Source of the DNA: Ctenosaura bakeri
Taxonomy: Eukaryota; Chordata; Lepidosauria; Squamata; Iguanidae
Assembly: GCA_948474755.1 (NCBI GenBank)
Contig: CAOLHI010000565.1
Coordinates: 248,001-312,000, forward strand
Length of the DNA: 64,000 bases
Direction: 5' to 3'
Made by a program: the position numbers and the translations under genes. The notes under the pieces are model-generated. The model had not been told where the DNA came from, searched no databases, and was given only the letters and a program-made list of their open reading frames with translations. Below, in pieces: positions 1-11,100 of this stretch. How positions within the stretch are numbered: the first letter of the stretch is position 1; every line of letters begins with the position of its first letter.

Positions 1-641
1 TGGAATGCAACCTGGGGAGCTTTGATGAGTATCAACTAAAGAACTGTCTTCATGGTTACTGTATTTTCCAAGTCTATATGAGGCCGAGGGGGGAACTACT
101 TAAAAAAAAACCTGTGCCCTACATCTTGTGACAATGTGTTGCAAGTGCTAAGCAGACCATTTGTAGGTTTAGTTTGGGGAAATGGATGGGGTCACAGTCT
201 GAGTCCGTATCCATTTGCTACTCAATGCCAGCTTTCTATTGGTTAGTCCCAACTTGGGTAGAGCTGTTCAATCCATTTTGGAATGGTGAGTCATTATGTG
301 GATAAACCGAATGGATTCAATGGATCTACTTTGGTCAGAGCTAACAGAAAATTTATGCCAGTGACTGGCATTCTGTTGATAGTCCCAACCCGAGTAGATG
401 AATTCAATTTTTTTTTAATGGTTGGTCAACATGTAGCTAAATCTCATTGACAAAATGGGTTTACTTTAATCAGGACTAGCACTAGGATTGAGGAGCCTTT
501 CCTCCATGGGCTAGCTGATGTCGTGTTTCAGAAATGCATAGATCTTGGACACATGGAATAGGGCAAAGGGCATGTTTCCATCTCAGAACAGCATTGCCTC
601 TCTGGGGATACATGGATGTCCATATAGGACAGAATCACATA
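1..641. other. Unannotated intronic sequence
   Basis: Mixed-composition DNA with no open frame, RNA gene or repeat that I recognise. It lies upstream of the PIK3C3 exon at 13352 on the same strand, so it is read as intron. Confidence 0.5.
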
Positions 642-1112
642 CAGTTGGCCCTCCACATTTGTGGGTTTGACTTTCACAGATTTGATTATTTGCGAGTTTC
701 TTCAACCCCTGCCCCCTTCCACCTCAGGTGCTTCTTTGCCAGGGGAACCTTCCTTCTTGGTGGCTCTGATCAAGCTGTGTAGCCCTTCAGAAAACCACCC
801 GAGTCCTCCTCTTCTTCCATCAGCTGCTGCCTGACCAGCTCAGGACGGATTTGCAGCCGAATTTCTTGGCACCATGAACCATCGCCTGATGCCCCTCCAC
901 ACCCAAGGAAGGAGATGGGCAAGAGAGAGGAAATATAGGGAAGCCATGCTGACCCACCCCCTTTCCCTCTCTTTTCCTGAACTGGTTTGGACCCAGAGTG
1001 CCCACTTCTCCTCATGGCTCCACCCCCTTCCCACAGACACACACATTCATTTTGATAGTTGTGATTTTTCCAGCTTATGCCCCTAACCCTAGCAAATGTA
1101 CAGGACCAACCG
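642..1112. mobile_element. TA-flanked MITE with non-repetitive interior (pogo/Tigger or mariner type)
   Basis: The left end reads CAGTTGGCCCTCCACATTTG and the right end is its degenerate inverted copy (AAATGTACAGGACCAACCG). Both sides are flanked by TA (640-641 and 1113-1114), the target used by Tc1/mariner and pogo transposons. The interior is pyrimidine-rich and shows no transposase motif, so this is a non-autonomous copy. The same terminal type recurs at 29602-30070 with a different interior. The short open frames inside overlap on both strands and look fortuitous. Confidence 0.6.
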
Positions 1113-1185
1113 TAATTGATAAGAACGTGAGAAGCATACTGGAGCAAACCATGGCTCCAACTGGTTCGTTACTATCAATCACACA

Positions 1186-1671
1186 GCTTTCAAGAAGGAT
1201 GTCAAGAAGCTGGAACGTGTCCAGAGGAGGGCGACCAAAATAGCGAAGGGTCTGGAAGCCATGCCCTATGAAGAATGCCTTAAGGAGCTGGGTATGTTTA
1301 GTCTGCAGAAGAGGAGGTTAAGAGGGGACATGATAGCCATGTTTAAATATTTGAAGGCATGTCATGTTGAGGAGGGAGCAGGCTTGTTCTCTGCCACTCC
1401 AGAGACCAGGACAAGGAGCAATGGGTTCAAGCTGCAGGAAAGGAGATTCCACTTGAACCTCAGGAGGAAATTCCTGATGGTCAGAGCTGTCCGGCAGTGG
1501 AATCTGCTGCCTCCATGGAGTGTGGTGGAGTCTCCTTCTTTGGAGGTTTTTAAGCAGAGGCTGGATGGCCATCTGTCGGGAGTGCTTTGATGGGTGTTCC
1601 TGCATGGCAGGGGGTTGGACTCAATGGCCCCTGGGGTCTCTTTCAACTCTATCATTCTATGATTCTATGAT
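1186..1671 (+). mobile_element. CR1 LINE, 5'-truncated 3' end
   Basis: The frame at 1261-1590 encodes the C-terminal tail of a CR1 reverse transcriptase: [20 protein letters not shown], then an [20 protein letters not shown] block and a final [15 protein letters not shown]. It ends at 1671 in the CR1-typical 8-mer repeat ATTCTATG. Only the last part of the element survives. It is a dead 5'-truncated insertion. Confidence 0.9.
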
Positions 1672-2040
1672 CAGTACTCCCTCAGAAGGGGATCTTTGCC
1701 AGCTGTGCCTGGAGACATCATGGCTGAAACCCACAACCTCTTCCATGTGCTGTACAGAACGTTACAGTCTGTCTTCCTGGGGCTTCGATTCTTAAATCAA
1801 GTATGGAAAGTCTGGGCCTCAAGATATTCCTGGACTGTAGGTGTTATAATTCCTCACCATTGTCTATGCTGGCTAGGACTGATAGTAAAATTGACTAGGA
1901 TTAATAGCAAACTCCAGCAGTATTGGAAAGACTGTGCTTTGTACATCCCTTGATTAATTATAACTGGAAAAGTATAAACTGGAATATAAAGAAGCATCTC
2001 TGTCAGTGTGGGAATATGATTATATTAGTATTGTTGCTAG
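1672..2040. other. Unannotated intronic sequence
   Basis: No recognisable element. Short frames here are not supported by any motif. Confidence 0.4.
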
Positions 2041-2265
2041 TTATTAGCTACTGTGCTAGCATGAGCCCATAAATCTTGAGTGATTTGGAAGCCAAGTGGG
2101 CCAGGCTTCAGTAATACTTGGATGAGAGACCACTAGGGAATCACCAGGTGAAACTAGAAAACCTGCTTGAAACCCAGAAGAGCCATTCACTGCCACTTGA
2201 CAACACTGAGGTTGATCAGCCAAGAGTCTGACTTAATAAGAAGGCAGATTTCCTATGTTCCAATG
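2041..2265 (+). mobile_element. 5S rRNA-derived SINE
   Basis: Bases 2085-2150 match the 3' half of 5S rRNA, including the segment corresponding to 'GTACTTGGATGGGAGACC' (here AATACTTGGATGAGAGACCA) and the following 'GGGAATACCAGGTG' (here GGGAATCACCAGGTG). A non-5S body follows, ending near GGCAGATTTCCTATGTTCC. This arrangement fits the 5S-derived SINEs described from lizards. An ordinary 5S pseudogene is less likely because of the attached body and a second copy at 61090-61262. Confidence 0.65.
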
Positions 2266-2506
2266 CTTGTATTTATTCCCTGCCTTTATCCTGTCATGGA
2301 ATAGACTGAACTCCCTAGGCATCTCCTCATTTGGGAGCTGACTTGGCTAAGTTTCTGAAGGTTGCTGTCTTGCATACTTTCAAACCATGCCCTGGTTATT
2401 ACGTGTATACCCAGAGAATATTTTGATCATGTAGCCTCAACCTCTGAACCTAAAATGGATCAGGCACGTAACCCATACATGAAAGGGAGACCTCTTGGGA
2501 ATCCTG

Positions 2507-3018
2507 TCATAGAATCATAGAGTTGGAAGAGGCCCCAGGGGCCATCGAGTCCAACCCCCTGCTATGCAGGAACACCCATCAAAGCATTCCCAACAGATGG
2601 CTGTCCACCTCTGTTTAAAAACCTACAAAGAAGGAGATTCCACCACACTCCATGGAGGCAGCAGCAGAACCCACTGCCGGACAGCCCTGACTGTCAGGAA
2701 GTTCTTCCTGAGGTTCAGGTGGAATCTCCTTTCCTGCAGCTTGAATCCATTGCTCCTTGTCCTGGTCTCTGGAGCAGCAGAGAACAAGTCCGCTCTCTCC
2801 TCAACATGACACCCCCTCTACTATTTAAACATGGCTATCATGTCCCCTTTTAACCTTCTCTTCTGCAGACTAAACATGCCCAGCTCCCTAAGGCGTTCTT
2901 CATAGGACATGGCTTCCAGACCTTTCACCATTTTGGTCGCCTTCCTCTGGACACGTTCCAGCTTTTCAACATCCTTCTTGAATTGTGGTGTCCAGAATTG
3001 GACACAGTATTCCTGACC
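2507..3018 (-). mobile_element. CR1 LINE, 5'-truncated 3' end
   Basis: The left edge carries the reversed CR1 tail (TCATAGAATCATAGAGTTGG). On the minus strand the frame at 2821-3048 encodes [20 protein letters not shown] and [18 protein letters not shown], the CR1 reverse-transcriptase C-terminus. Further coding sequence down to the tail is broken into other frames. Confidence 0.88.
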
Positions 3019-3489
3019 TCCTTGAAAGAGGAAAAGAATGTAGCACAAGCATCTCCTTTTATTTTTTTAAAGAATTGTTTTCAGCTGTGACTTGTGTGGT
3101 CCTTTGGACCAGTATTTCTCAACCAGGGAGAATCTAGATGTTGCTGGTCTTAAGCACCCATGATCCCTGACCATTGTCCCTCCTCCTTGGAATTTTGGGG
3201 AATTCAATTCCAGGAACACCTGGGCTCATCTTGGTAGATCGACTAAAGTAGGGCTAAGGCTGGACTCAGCCCACTGTGCCTGGGGACACTCTGTTGTGCC
3301 ACAAAAGAGGTTTACTTCCATGTAGTGATCAGTCTCTGGTGGGAGAAGTCCATGTAGTACTGATCTCTATGCGCTTTGCCAACATAATTGAAGTCACATC
3401 AGTCTAAGTGGCAGAAAGACCAGGACTGCCAGGGATTGTCTGAAGCCACCTGGCAGAATCCCCGTTGACCTCATCATTTCTTAGAACTA
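3019..3489. other. Spacer with a degraded hAT-like MITE remnant
   Basis: Around 3108-3260 the text 'CAGTATTTCTCAACCAGGGA' followed by a GTTGCTGG/CCTTGG-type body resembles small hAT MITEs common in vertebrates. No matching right terminus is clear. The remainder is unassigned. Confidence 0.3.
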
Positions 3490-3690
3490 GGGTTACCAGG
3501 TGAAACAAAAGACAGGGATTCCTGTCCCTTTAATGACTGTATCTGGGAGGGAATTCCAGCAGAATTTCAATGCCTACTTCTACAAAGTCGTGAAAAGGGA
3601 CAGAAGCCCTGTTCTTCATTTCATTTGGCAATCCTGCTTAGAAAACACAGTCTTGGTCTTGTCTCCCTTGCAGAAGGAGGAACAAGATGT
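3490..3690 (+). repeat. Unclassified dispersed repeat (copy 1)
   Basis: The core 'CCTGTCCCTTTAATGACTGT' followed by a GGGAATTCCAGCAG block recurs with variation at 16995-17130 and 24483-24600. Recurrence within the window makes it an interspersed repeat, probably a DNA-transposon remnant. I cannot name the family. Confidence 0.5.
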
Positions 3691-3730
3691 TTGGTAGTGA
3701 GCATTAACTGTCTTATACAGCAGCTGGAAG

Positions 3731-6575
3731 GAGGATGAGCATGGGAAACAAGCAGGATGAGCTTGTACTCCTAGTACAAGAAAATAAATACGATTTGATA
3801 GGCATCACTGAGACCTGGTGGGATGAGTCTCATGATTGGAATATAGGAATAGAGGGGTATAGCCTATTTTGTAAAAATAGACCAAACAAGAAAGGAGGAG
3901 GAGTAGCCTTGTATGTCAAGGATGTTTTCACCTGTGAAGAGATCCTGGGCTTAAACCCAGAAAGCCAGGTAGAGAGCATTTGGGTAAGAATTAAGGCAGC
4001 GAGAAACAATAGGGATATTCTGGTGGGGGTTTACTACAGACCTCCAACCCAGGCTGAGGACTTGGATGACGCCTTCCTCAACCAAATGACTGAACATTCA
4101 AAGAGGAGAGATACAGTAATAATAGGAGATTTCAATTACCCAGATATATGCTGGCAGTCAAACTCTGCCAAGACAGCAAGGTCCAGCAAGTTTCTTGCTT
4201 GTCTTGCAGACAACTTCATGGTCCAGAAGGTGGAAGAGGCCACAAGGGGATCAAATATTCTAGATCTGGTCTTGACCAACAGGGATGACCTTGTGAATGA
4301 GGTAGAAGTGGTTGGATCTTTAGGGGGGAGTGACCATGCCCTGTTGGAATTTAGCATTCAGTGGGAAGGAGAAGATAAGGGTAGCCAGACACTCGTCTTA
4401 GATTTTAAAAAAGCGGACTTCTGTAAACTTAGGGAGCTGCTGGCTGGAATTCCGTGGTCAGGAATAGTGAAAGGGAAAGGAGTTCAGGAGGCATGGGAGT
4501 TCCTTAAAAAGGAGATACTGACGGCACAGTCTAAAACTGTGCCAATAAGGAGGAAAAATGGAAGGCATCTGAAGAAACCAGAATGGTTGACTAAAGAACT
4601 CTCAGCTGAGCTAAGAGTTAAGAGAAACATGTATAGGAAATGGAAGAAGGGGGAAACCACCAAAGAAGAATTTAAGCAAGTAGCCAGGAGATGTAGGGAG
4701 GAAGTCAGAAAGGCTAAAGCACAGAACGAGCTTAGGCTGGCCAGAGACATTAAAAACAATAAAAAGGGTTTTTTTAAATATGTCCGCAGCAAAAGGAAAA
4801 AGAAGGAGACAGTAGGGTCGCTACGCAGAGAAGATGGCGAATTACTCACAGGGGGGAGAGAAAAGGCAGAGCTACTTAACACCTTCTTTGCCTCCGTATT
4901 TTCCCAGAAGGATACAAGCACTCAACCTGGCGGTAGGGGAGCAGGGGAGGAAGCAGAGGAAATGAGGCACTTAATAAGTAGAGAGGTGGTACAGGAATAC
5001 CTGGCCGCATTGGATGAATTCAAGTCTCCAGGGCCAGATGAATTGCATCCTAGGATATTAAAAGAGCTGGCAGAGGTCATTTCGGAACCGCTTGCTATAA
5101 TTTTTGAGAAATCTTGGAGGACAGGAGAAGTTCCAGCAGATTGGAAGAGAGCAAATGTTATCCCCATCTTCAAGAAGGGAAAAAAGAGGACCCAAATAAT
5201 TATCGCCCAGTCAGCCTGACATCGGTACCCGGAAAGATCCTGGAGCAGATCATTAAGCGTTCAGTTTCTAATCATTTAGAAAACAACGCAATAATACGAG
5301 AAGTCAACATGGATTTCTCAAAAATAAGTCATGCCAGACTAATCTGATCTCTTTTTATGATAGAGTTACTAGCTTGATAGATGAAGGGAATGCTGTGGAT
5401 GTAGCATATCTCGATTTCAGTAAGGCCTTTGACAAAGTTCCCCATGACATTCTTGCATCGAAGCTAGTAAAATGTGGGCTAGACAGGGCTACTGTTAATT
5501 GGATATGTAATTGGTTGACCGACCGAACCCAACGGGTGATCACGGTGGGCTGCTTTTCATCCTGGAGAGAAGTGACTAGTGGGGTGCCACAAGGTTCTGT
5601 CCTGGGCCCAGTGCTGTTCAATATTTTTATCAATGACTTAGATGAAGGAATAGAGGGCATGCTCATCAAATTTGCAGATGACACCAAATTGGGAGGGGTT
5701 GCTAATACGCAGAGGACAGGATCAAAATTCAAAATGACCTGGATAGATTGGAGAGCTGGGCCAGGGCGAACAAAATGAAATTCAACAGAGAGAAATGTAA
5801 GGTCCTACACTTAGGCAGAAATAATGGAATACAGAAATATAGGATGGGGGACACGTGGCTGGATAGCAGTACGTGTGAAAGGGATCTAGGAGTCTTCATA
5901 GACCACAAGCTGAACATGAGTCAGCAGTGTGATGCGGCAGCCAAGAAAGCCAATGCAATTCTCGGCTGCATCAACAGGAGTATGGTGTCTAGATCGAGGG
6001 AGGTACTGGTACCACTCTACTCTGCTTTGGTTAGACCCCATCTTGAATACTGTGTCCAGTTCTGGGCACCCCAATTCAAGAAGGATATTGACAAGCTGGA
6101 GCAAGTCCAGAGGAGGGTGACCAAAATGGTGAGAGGCCTGGAAAACATGCCCTATGAGGATAGACTGAGAGAGCTGGGTATGTTTAGTCTGCAGAAAAGG
6201 AGGTTAAGAGGGGACATGATAGCCATGTTTAAATATTTGAAGGGATGCCACGTAGAGGAAGGAGGGGGCTTGTTTTCTGCTGCTCCAGAAACCAGGACAA
6301 GGAGCAATGGATTCAAGCTGCAGGAAAGGAGATTCCACCTGAACCTCAGGAAGAACTTCCTGACAGTCAGGGCTGTCCGGCAGTGGAATCTGCTGCCTCG
6401 GAGAGTAGTGGAGTCTCCTACCTTGGAGGTTTTTAAGCAGAGGCTTGATGGCCATCTGTCGGGAGTGCTTTGAGGGTGTTCCTGCATGACAGGGAGTTGG
6501 ACTGGATGGCCCGTGTGGTCTCTTCCAACTCTACATTTCTATGATTCTATGATTCTATGATTCTATGATTCTATC
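3731..6575 (+). mobile_element. CR1 LINE, longest copy (2.85 kb), lacks ORF1
   Basis: The element begins just before the endonuclease domain and runs to a 3' end of tandem ATTCTATG units at 6534-6575. Everything upstream of the endonuclease (ORF1 and 5'UTR) is absent, as expected from incomplete reverse transcription. It carries apurinic-like endonuclease and reverse-transcriptase domains in pieces (see the pseudogene entry). A second truncated CR1 copy follows about 30 bases downstream in the same orientation. CR1 elements move by target-primed reverse transcription, and this copy is not autonomous. Confidence 0.93.
3735..6473 (+). pseudogene. CR1 endonuclease/reverse transcriptase (ORF2), frameshifted
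   Basis: Frame 3735-5219 (494 codons) holds the endonuclease. Visible motifs are ITETWWDESHDW near residue 25, an NKKGGGVALYV strand, the catalytic GDFNYPDICW near residue 135, ILDLVLTN, and GGSDHALLEF near residue 200. A basic linker follows, then the start of reverse transcriptase (KSPGPDELHPRILKELAEVI). Near 5190 the frame shifts and continues at 5114-5347 (NNYRPVSLTSVPGKILEQII). It then breaks again and resumes at 5374-5720 with [37 protein letters not shown] and the catalytic FADD. After another shift near 5740, frame 5748-6473 completes the thumb and C-terminus, ending HLSGVL. In a live CR1 the protein nicks target DNA and copies its own RNA. At least three frame changes and stops near 5347 make this copy inactive. 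Confidence 0.9.
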
Positions 6576-6604
6576 CTAGAAACTAGTTACAAGTATATGT
6601 CTTC

Positions 6605-7110
6605 TGTGTCCAGTTCTGGGCACTCCAATTCAAGAGGAATATTGACAAGATGGAGCAAGTCCAGAGGAGGGCGACCAAAATGGTGAGAGGCCTAGAAACC
6701 ATGCCCTATGGGGATAGACCTAGAGAGCTGGGGATGTTTAGTTTGCAGAAGAGAAGGTGAAGAGAGGACATGATAGCAATGTTTAAATATTTGAAGGGAT
6801 GCCATGTAGAAGAAGGAGAAGGCTTGTTTTCTGCTGCTCCAGAGACCAGGACAAAGAGCAATGGATTCAAGCTGCAGGAAAGGAGATTCCACCTGAACCT
6901 CAGGAAGAACTTCCTGACAGTCAGGGCTGTCTGGTAGTGGAATCTGCTGCCTGGAGTGCAGTGGAGTCTCCTTCCTTGGAGGTTTTTAAGCTGAGGCTTG
7001 ATGGCCATCTGTCGAGAGTGCTTTGAGGGTGTTCCTGCATGGCAGGGGGTTGGACTGGATGGCCCCTGTGGTCTCTTCCAACTCTACATTTCTATGATTC
7101 TGTGATTCTA
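6605..7110 (+). mobile_element. CR1 LINE, 5'-truncated 3' end
   Basis: It begins at CVQFWAL-type coding (TGTGTCCAGTTCTGGGCACT) and ends with an ATTCTRTG tail at 7110. The C-terminal coding is interrupted by a stop at TGGTAG (near 6935), where related copies have a glutamine codon. Its position directly after the 3731-6575 copy suggests a second insertion at the earlier element's A/T-rich tail. Confidence 0.88.
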
Positions 7111-8490
7111 AATTCTTTGAGAGCCAAGTGTACTTCAGCTCTGAATCTGGAAGTAAACTTATACCCCAGTATAAATGATGATTAGAACACTGGTATAGGT
7201 CAGGGGTGGGAAAAGTTTTCTCCCCACATCTCCCTCAAATACAGTGGTTTAGGTCTCTCACCCCCAGAGTTCCCCCTAAAAGTTCAGCAGCATAGTGGGG
7301 GCGGGGGGCAGAGGGGGGAAAATGGTGACCAGAAATGATGTGTCACTTTCAATGTATTCCAACGTGTGTGGTCCACAGGGAAGAAATTTGGTTCAGCCTC
7401 TCATGCATTTTCCCACCCTTTGCCTATGTGAATAAAGACTTCTTTTCAAAAAAAAAAAAAAACAGCAAACTTTGTAAATTAAAGTTTCTGTCTCTCTCCC
7501 TCCCTCTCCATTATATATAATATATACTGTATATAGAATTTAAATTGTAAAGATAATTTTCAGACACCCTGCATCTCAAAATTCTTGTATATCTTTCTGG
7601 AAATACGATTTGGTCAGAGAGACATTGAATTCTCCTTTGTTAGTTCTTATTGGAACCATAACTTGTTTTCTTGTCCTGTTTTTCACCCCCTCTCTCCCCA
7701 TAAGCTTCGGGTCTTATGAATGTTCTAAAATCCATATTTAATTAGCTGCTATGGGAAAGATAATTGTAACAGTCTCTGTAGAAGCAACAAATAAATTATA
7801 TCTTAATTTCTTTCCCATCTTCTGCCTGTAAGATACTGCTTGCTAGGAAAGCATTAATAATTTTAACAACTATACAAATGGGGGCACTTTTTAATACAAA
7901 TGCGACAAGAAAAGTGTGCAAATACCTATATGTGAAGTAAAGTTGGAGGCGGGGGAGCGTTCAATAGCTGTATCAGTCTTTGCTTCCAGTGGAAGGATTT
8001 TAGAAATGTTCAAAGACTTGAGACAAATTGGCTTCAGCTTCTCTCCCATGACACTACTTTCTTCCAAGATCTTGGGTTCCTTTGTAACTGGGTTTTGTGT
8101 TCATTGATCTTGGGCATACAATAACTTCCAGGAAATAAATTGTCACCTTGCCACAGCAATTCCATTCTGGGCTTGAACGCTCCTCACCTGCTCTCTCCTT
8201 TTCTAATTGTACCTTCACCAGAAGTGAATGATACGAACACATTAGCAGTGGTTCTGTACCACCTTCCAAGAGAAGGGCCAAAGCACTTTATAAAAATAAA
8301 ACAGGCTTAGAAATAGAAGGCCATGGAAAAATAGTTACTGGTATGAAAAACAGCAGAAGCCAAATTAATTGGTTTGTTCAAAGGTTCCAGGAGGGAGATG
8401 TTTTCTTCTCTTCAAAAGTATTTTTGGGAGGAGGGTCATATGAACCCTGGGAAAGAAGATACCCAACATTTTATTTGTTTGTAAGGCTTT
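7111..8490. other. Unannotated intronic sequence, AT-rich
   Basis: It contains an A-run at 7449-7462 and a short TATATA stretch near 7513. I see no coding or repeat family that I can name. Confidence 0.4.
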
Positions 8491-8494
8491 ATTA

Positions 8495-8860
8495 CTTGTT
8501 ATTACTTGTCATCAGGTCAACTTCAATTTATGGTGACCCTTTGAATGAGAGAACTCCAAGTTACCCTGTTATGAGCAGTCCTGTTTAAGTCTTGTAGGCT
8601 CATGGTCGTGGTTTCCTTGTAATGTGGTCTTCCTCTTTTCTTATTGCCTCCCAGCTTGGAAAGTATTATTGTATTTTCTAGTGAGTCATGTCTTTTCATG
8701 ATATGCCCAAAGCATGACCATCTGAGTTTAGTGATCTTGGTTTCTAGGAATAGTTCAGGCTTGATGTGTTCTTTGGTCCAGTTTTGGCAGTCTGTATTAT
8801 CCGTGAAACTCTCCTCCAGGACCACATTTCAAATGAGTAGATTCTCTTATAAATCCTTAA
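8495..8860 (-). mobile_element. RTE-like non-LTR retrotransposon fragment (reverse transcriptase C-terminus)
   Basis: The minus strand encodes FEMWSWRRVSRI (within 8744-8950), then in another frame TKLRWSCFGHIMKRHDSLEN and LGGNKKRGRPHYKETTTMSL (8523-8825). The order FEMWCWRR, then fGHimRR.slE, then GkrrRGRp is the recurrent C-terminal signature of RTE-type and related LINE proteins. Two frames and internal changes show it is degenerate. The exact clade is uncertain. Confidence 0.6.
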
Positions 8861-9620
8861 AGATTTACAGCCTTCCATGTTCTGAGGTAGAATCGGCTGT
8901 AAGACTAGGCTTCTCCAAGACTTGGTTGGGTACAGACAATGGATCCACACACTGCCATAAGATAGGCTTTATTGGTGGTAAATTGATGTAACAGATGGTC
9001 TGCAGCAGAGGAAAATATCACAGTCCTTTAGCTGACAGGTTCCTGTTTGCAGCAAGTGATAGAATCAAGTTCCTAATCAACTAATTCTACCGAGACTACC
9101 CAAGGCCAACGCTTCCAAATCCCATGACTGGATCATCGACCCATGGGCTGGGATGTGCCTTAACCCTCCTCCCAGGATGAGCCAACTCGAAGATGTATCC
9201 ACAAGGTTGTATAGAAGCTGAATCAAACAAATATAACCAAACAAAGGAAATCCAAGTCCATTCTAATAGCTTATAAGAATGATACAAGCAAGTTGCTAAT
9301 AGAACATCCTATTCCTAGGTGCCTCTGTATCCTTGAACTGCAAGGCTAAAGCAAAACTATGTAGCAGGGCCAAATGGACACCAAAAATCACTGGATAGCT
9401 GTTAACAGTTGGCCAGTGGTTGACCTCCCAGGAGCTTAGGTTAAGCCTTTCTAGATCCTTTGCCAGATGAGAGCAGCCTCAGTAGACTGAATATCTTTTA
9501 ATCCTCATGGCCTCCTCTCCTGCTACCAAATAAAATAAGAGATCAAGCAGGTCTAACCTTTGTAAAGCCTTCTTGCCAGGGTTCATCTTCTCTCTACTGT
9601 TCACAGACTGTGGCCTAGTT
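8861..9620. other. Unannotated intronic sequence
   Basis: Mostly unique-looking sequence. I see no motif that supports a gene or a named repeat. Confidence 0.4.
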
Positions 9621-9710
9621 GTGCTTGCTTCAGCAGCACATATACTAACATTGGAATGATACAGAGAAGATTAGCATGGCCCCTGAGCAAGGATGGCGTA
9701 CAAATTCATA
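9621..9710 (+). pseudogene. U6 snRNA pseudogene
   Basis: It starts GTGCTTGCTTCAGCAGCACA and matches the first ~85 nt of the spliceosomal U6 RNA, including the ACATATACTAA segment, the ACAGAGAAGATTAGCATGGC catalytic box and CCCCTGAGCAAGGATGGC. The 3' part after ACAAATTC departs from U6 and lacks the terminal T-run. No proximal TATA element at the usual distance is evident upstream. It is therefore a retrotransposed, inactive copy. Confidence 0.88.
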
Positions 9711-9764
9711 TGGCCTAATTTGTGTAGGTCAACCTTCAGAGAAGGGTAGTGGTGACCAATATTT

Positions 9765-11100
9765 TATGTATGTATTTATTTAGTTAAGTAATTAATTAAT
9801 GAATGGACTGATTTTATCCCATATGGGACCCAAAGCAGTTTATATGTTAAAAGGAAATAAATAAAACAATCTGGTACAGAAATTTAGAGAGCATTAAACA
9901 ACAAACCACTTAAAAACATTAATTTAGAACAGTTTAAAACACATTAAATCCAGCATGCCTGTTGCAGTGTCCCTAGCAGTTAAAAGCTGAAAGCCTGTTT
10001 AAATAAGAAGGTTTTTGCCTACTTGCTAAAAGAGAGCAGAGAGGAGGACAACCAAACAGAGAGAACTTCATAGGTTGGGAGAACCCACCAAGAAGGTATT
10101 TTCCCAAGTCCTCCCCAGAGGTACCTGTGATGGCAATGGAACTGGGAGGAAGACCTTCCCCTGAAGTCCTTAAAACTCGGGTAAGCCATATTGTACTTTC
10201 TAGGTCATAACCAGCAGTTTGAATCCTACTGGAAATCAACCTGGAAGCTGTTTCATCAAGGGAGTTTTATGCTTCCTATAACCAGTCCCAGGCAGCAGTC
10301 AAAAAGCAGTGTTTTTTTGCCTGCTGAAGTTTCTAAAGAGTTTCCAAAGGCAGCTTCATGTATACAGTAATCCAAATGGGTTTCATGCTACCATGGCCTG
10401 ATCTGGCCTCTCAGGGAATGTGTGTAGTTACTGCACTAGTTTAAATTGTGCAAACACACTCCTAGACACTCCAGGATCAAATCCAGGAGAACATCCAAGC
10501 TACAAACCTCAGATTTCAGGTGAAATGCATCACAGGCTCAGTCCTTAGTTCCTTCTCTGTCTTTTGACTCATCAGGAAGACCTCTGTCTTGTCTGGATTA
10601 AGTTTCAATTTGCTTACCCTCATCCAGTCCGTTACTGGCAACAGACACAGCTTCCTAAGAGTTAGATGGAAAGGAGAGAGAGAATTTAGCATCATCACCA
10701 TACTAGTGACACTGGACCCCGGACTTTTCTGGACAACCTCTTCCATTGGTTCAATGTAGATCTTAGACAGGATGAGGGACAAAGCTGAACCCTGAGGGAC
10801 ACAACAGGCCAATGGCCACGGTGTTGGGAGTCCCCCAGCACCACCTTCTGAGTGTAAAACTCCAAGTCCTATCACATCAAGTTAGTCCAGAAGGATACCA
10901 TGGATTATGATATAAAAAACTGTTGAAATGCCAAGTGGAACTGACAGGACAGTATAGGTCATCCACCAGAGTGACCAAAGCTGCTCCCGTCTCACAGCCA
11001 TGCTGGAGACTAGATTGAAATGGATCTAGATAATCTGTTTCATCTAGGAACCCTGGAGCTGGGAGGCTACAACATGTTCCAGAATCTTGCAAAAAAAGGG
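9765..11100 (-). mobile_element. L2 LINE, degraded 3' portion with reverse transcriptase relics
   Basis: Read on the minus strand, 10877-11092 encodes a DYLDPFQSSLQHGCETGAAL and LVTLVDDL block. Frame 10516-10875 encodes VPQGSALSLILSKIYIEPME and WMRVSKLKLNPDKTEVFL. Both are typical L2 reverse-transcriptase segments in their normal order. The 3'UTR follows towards lower coordinates (10240-9970) and ends in an A/T-rich terminus near 9765. The YADD region is not intact. The copy is old and inactive. Confidence 0.82.

Noticed and set aside
9096..9287. Short frames such as 9096-9287(-), 18121-18333(-) and 55056-55481(-)
   Set aside because: No start context, domain or conservation clue. Several lie in LTRs or intron spacers and fit chance open frames.
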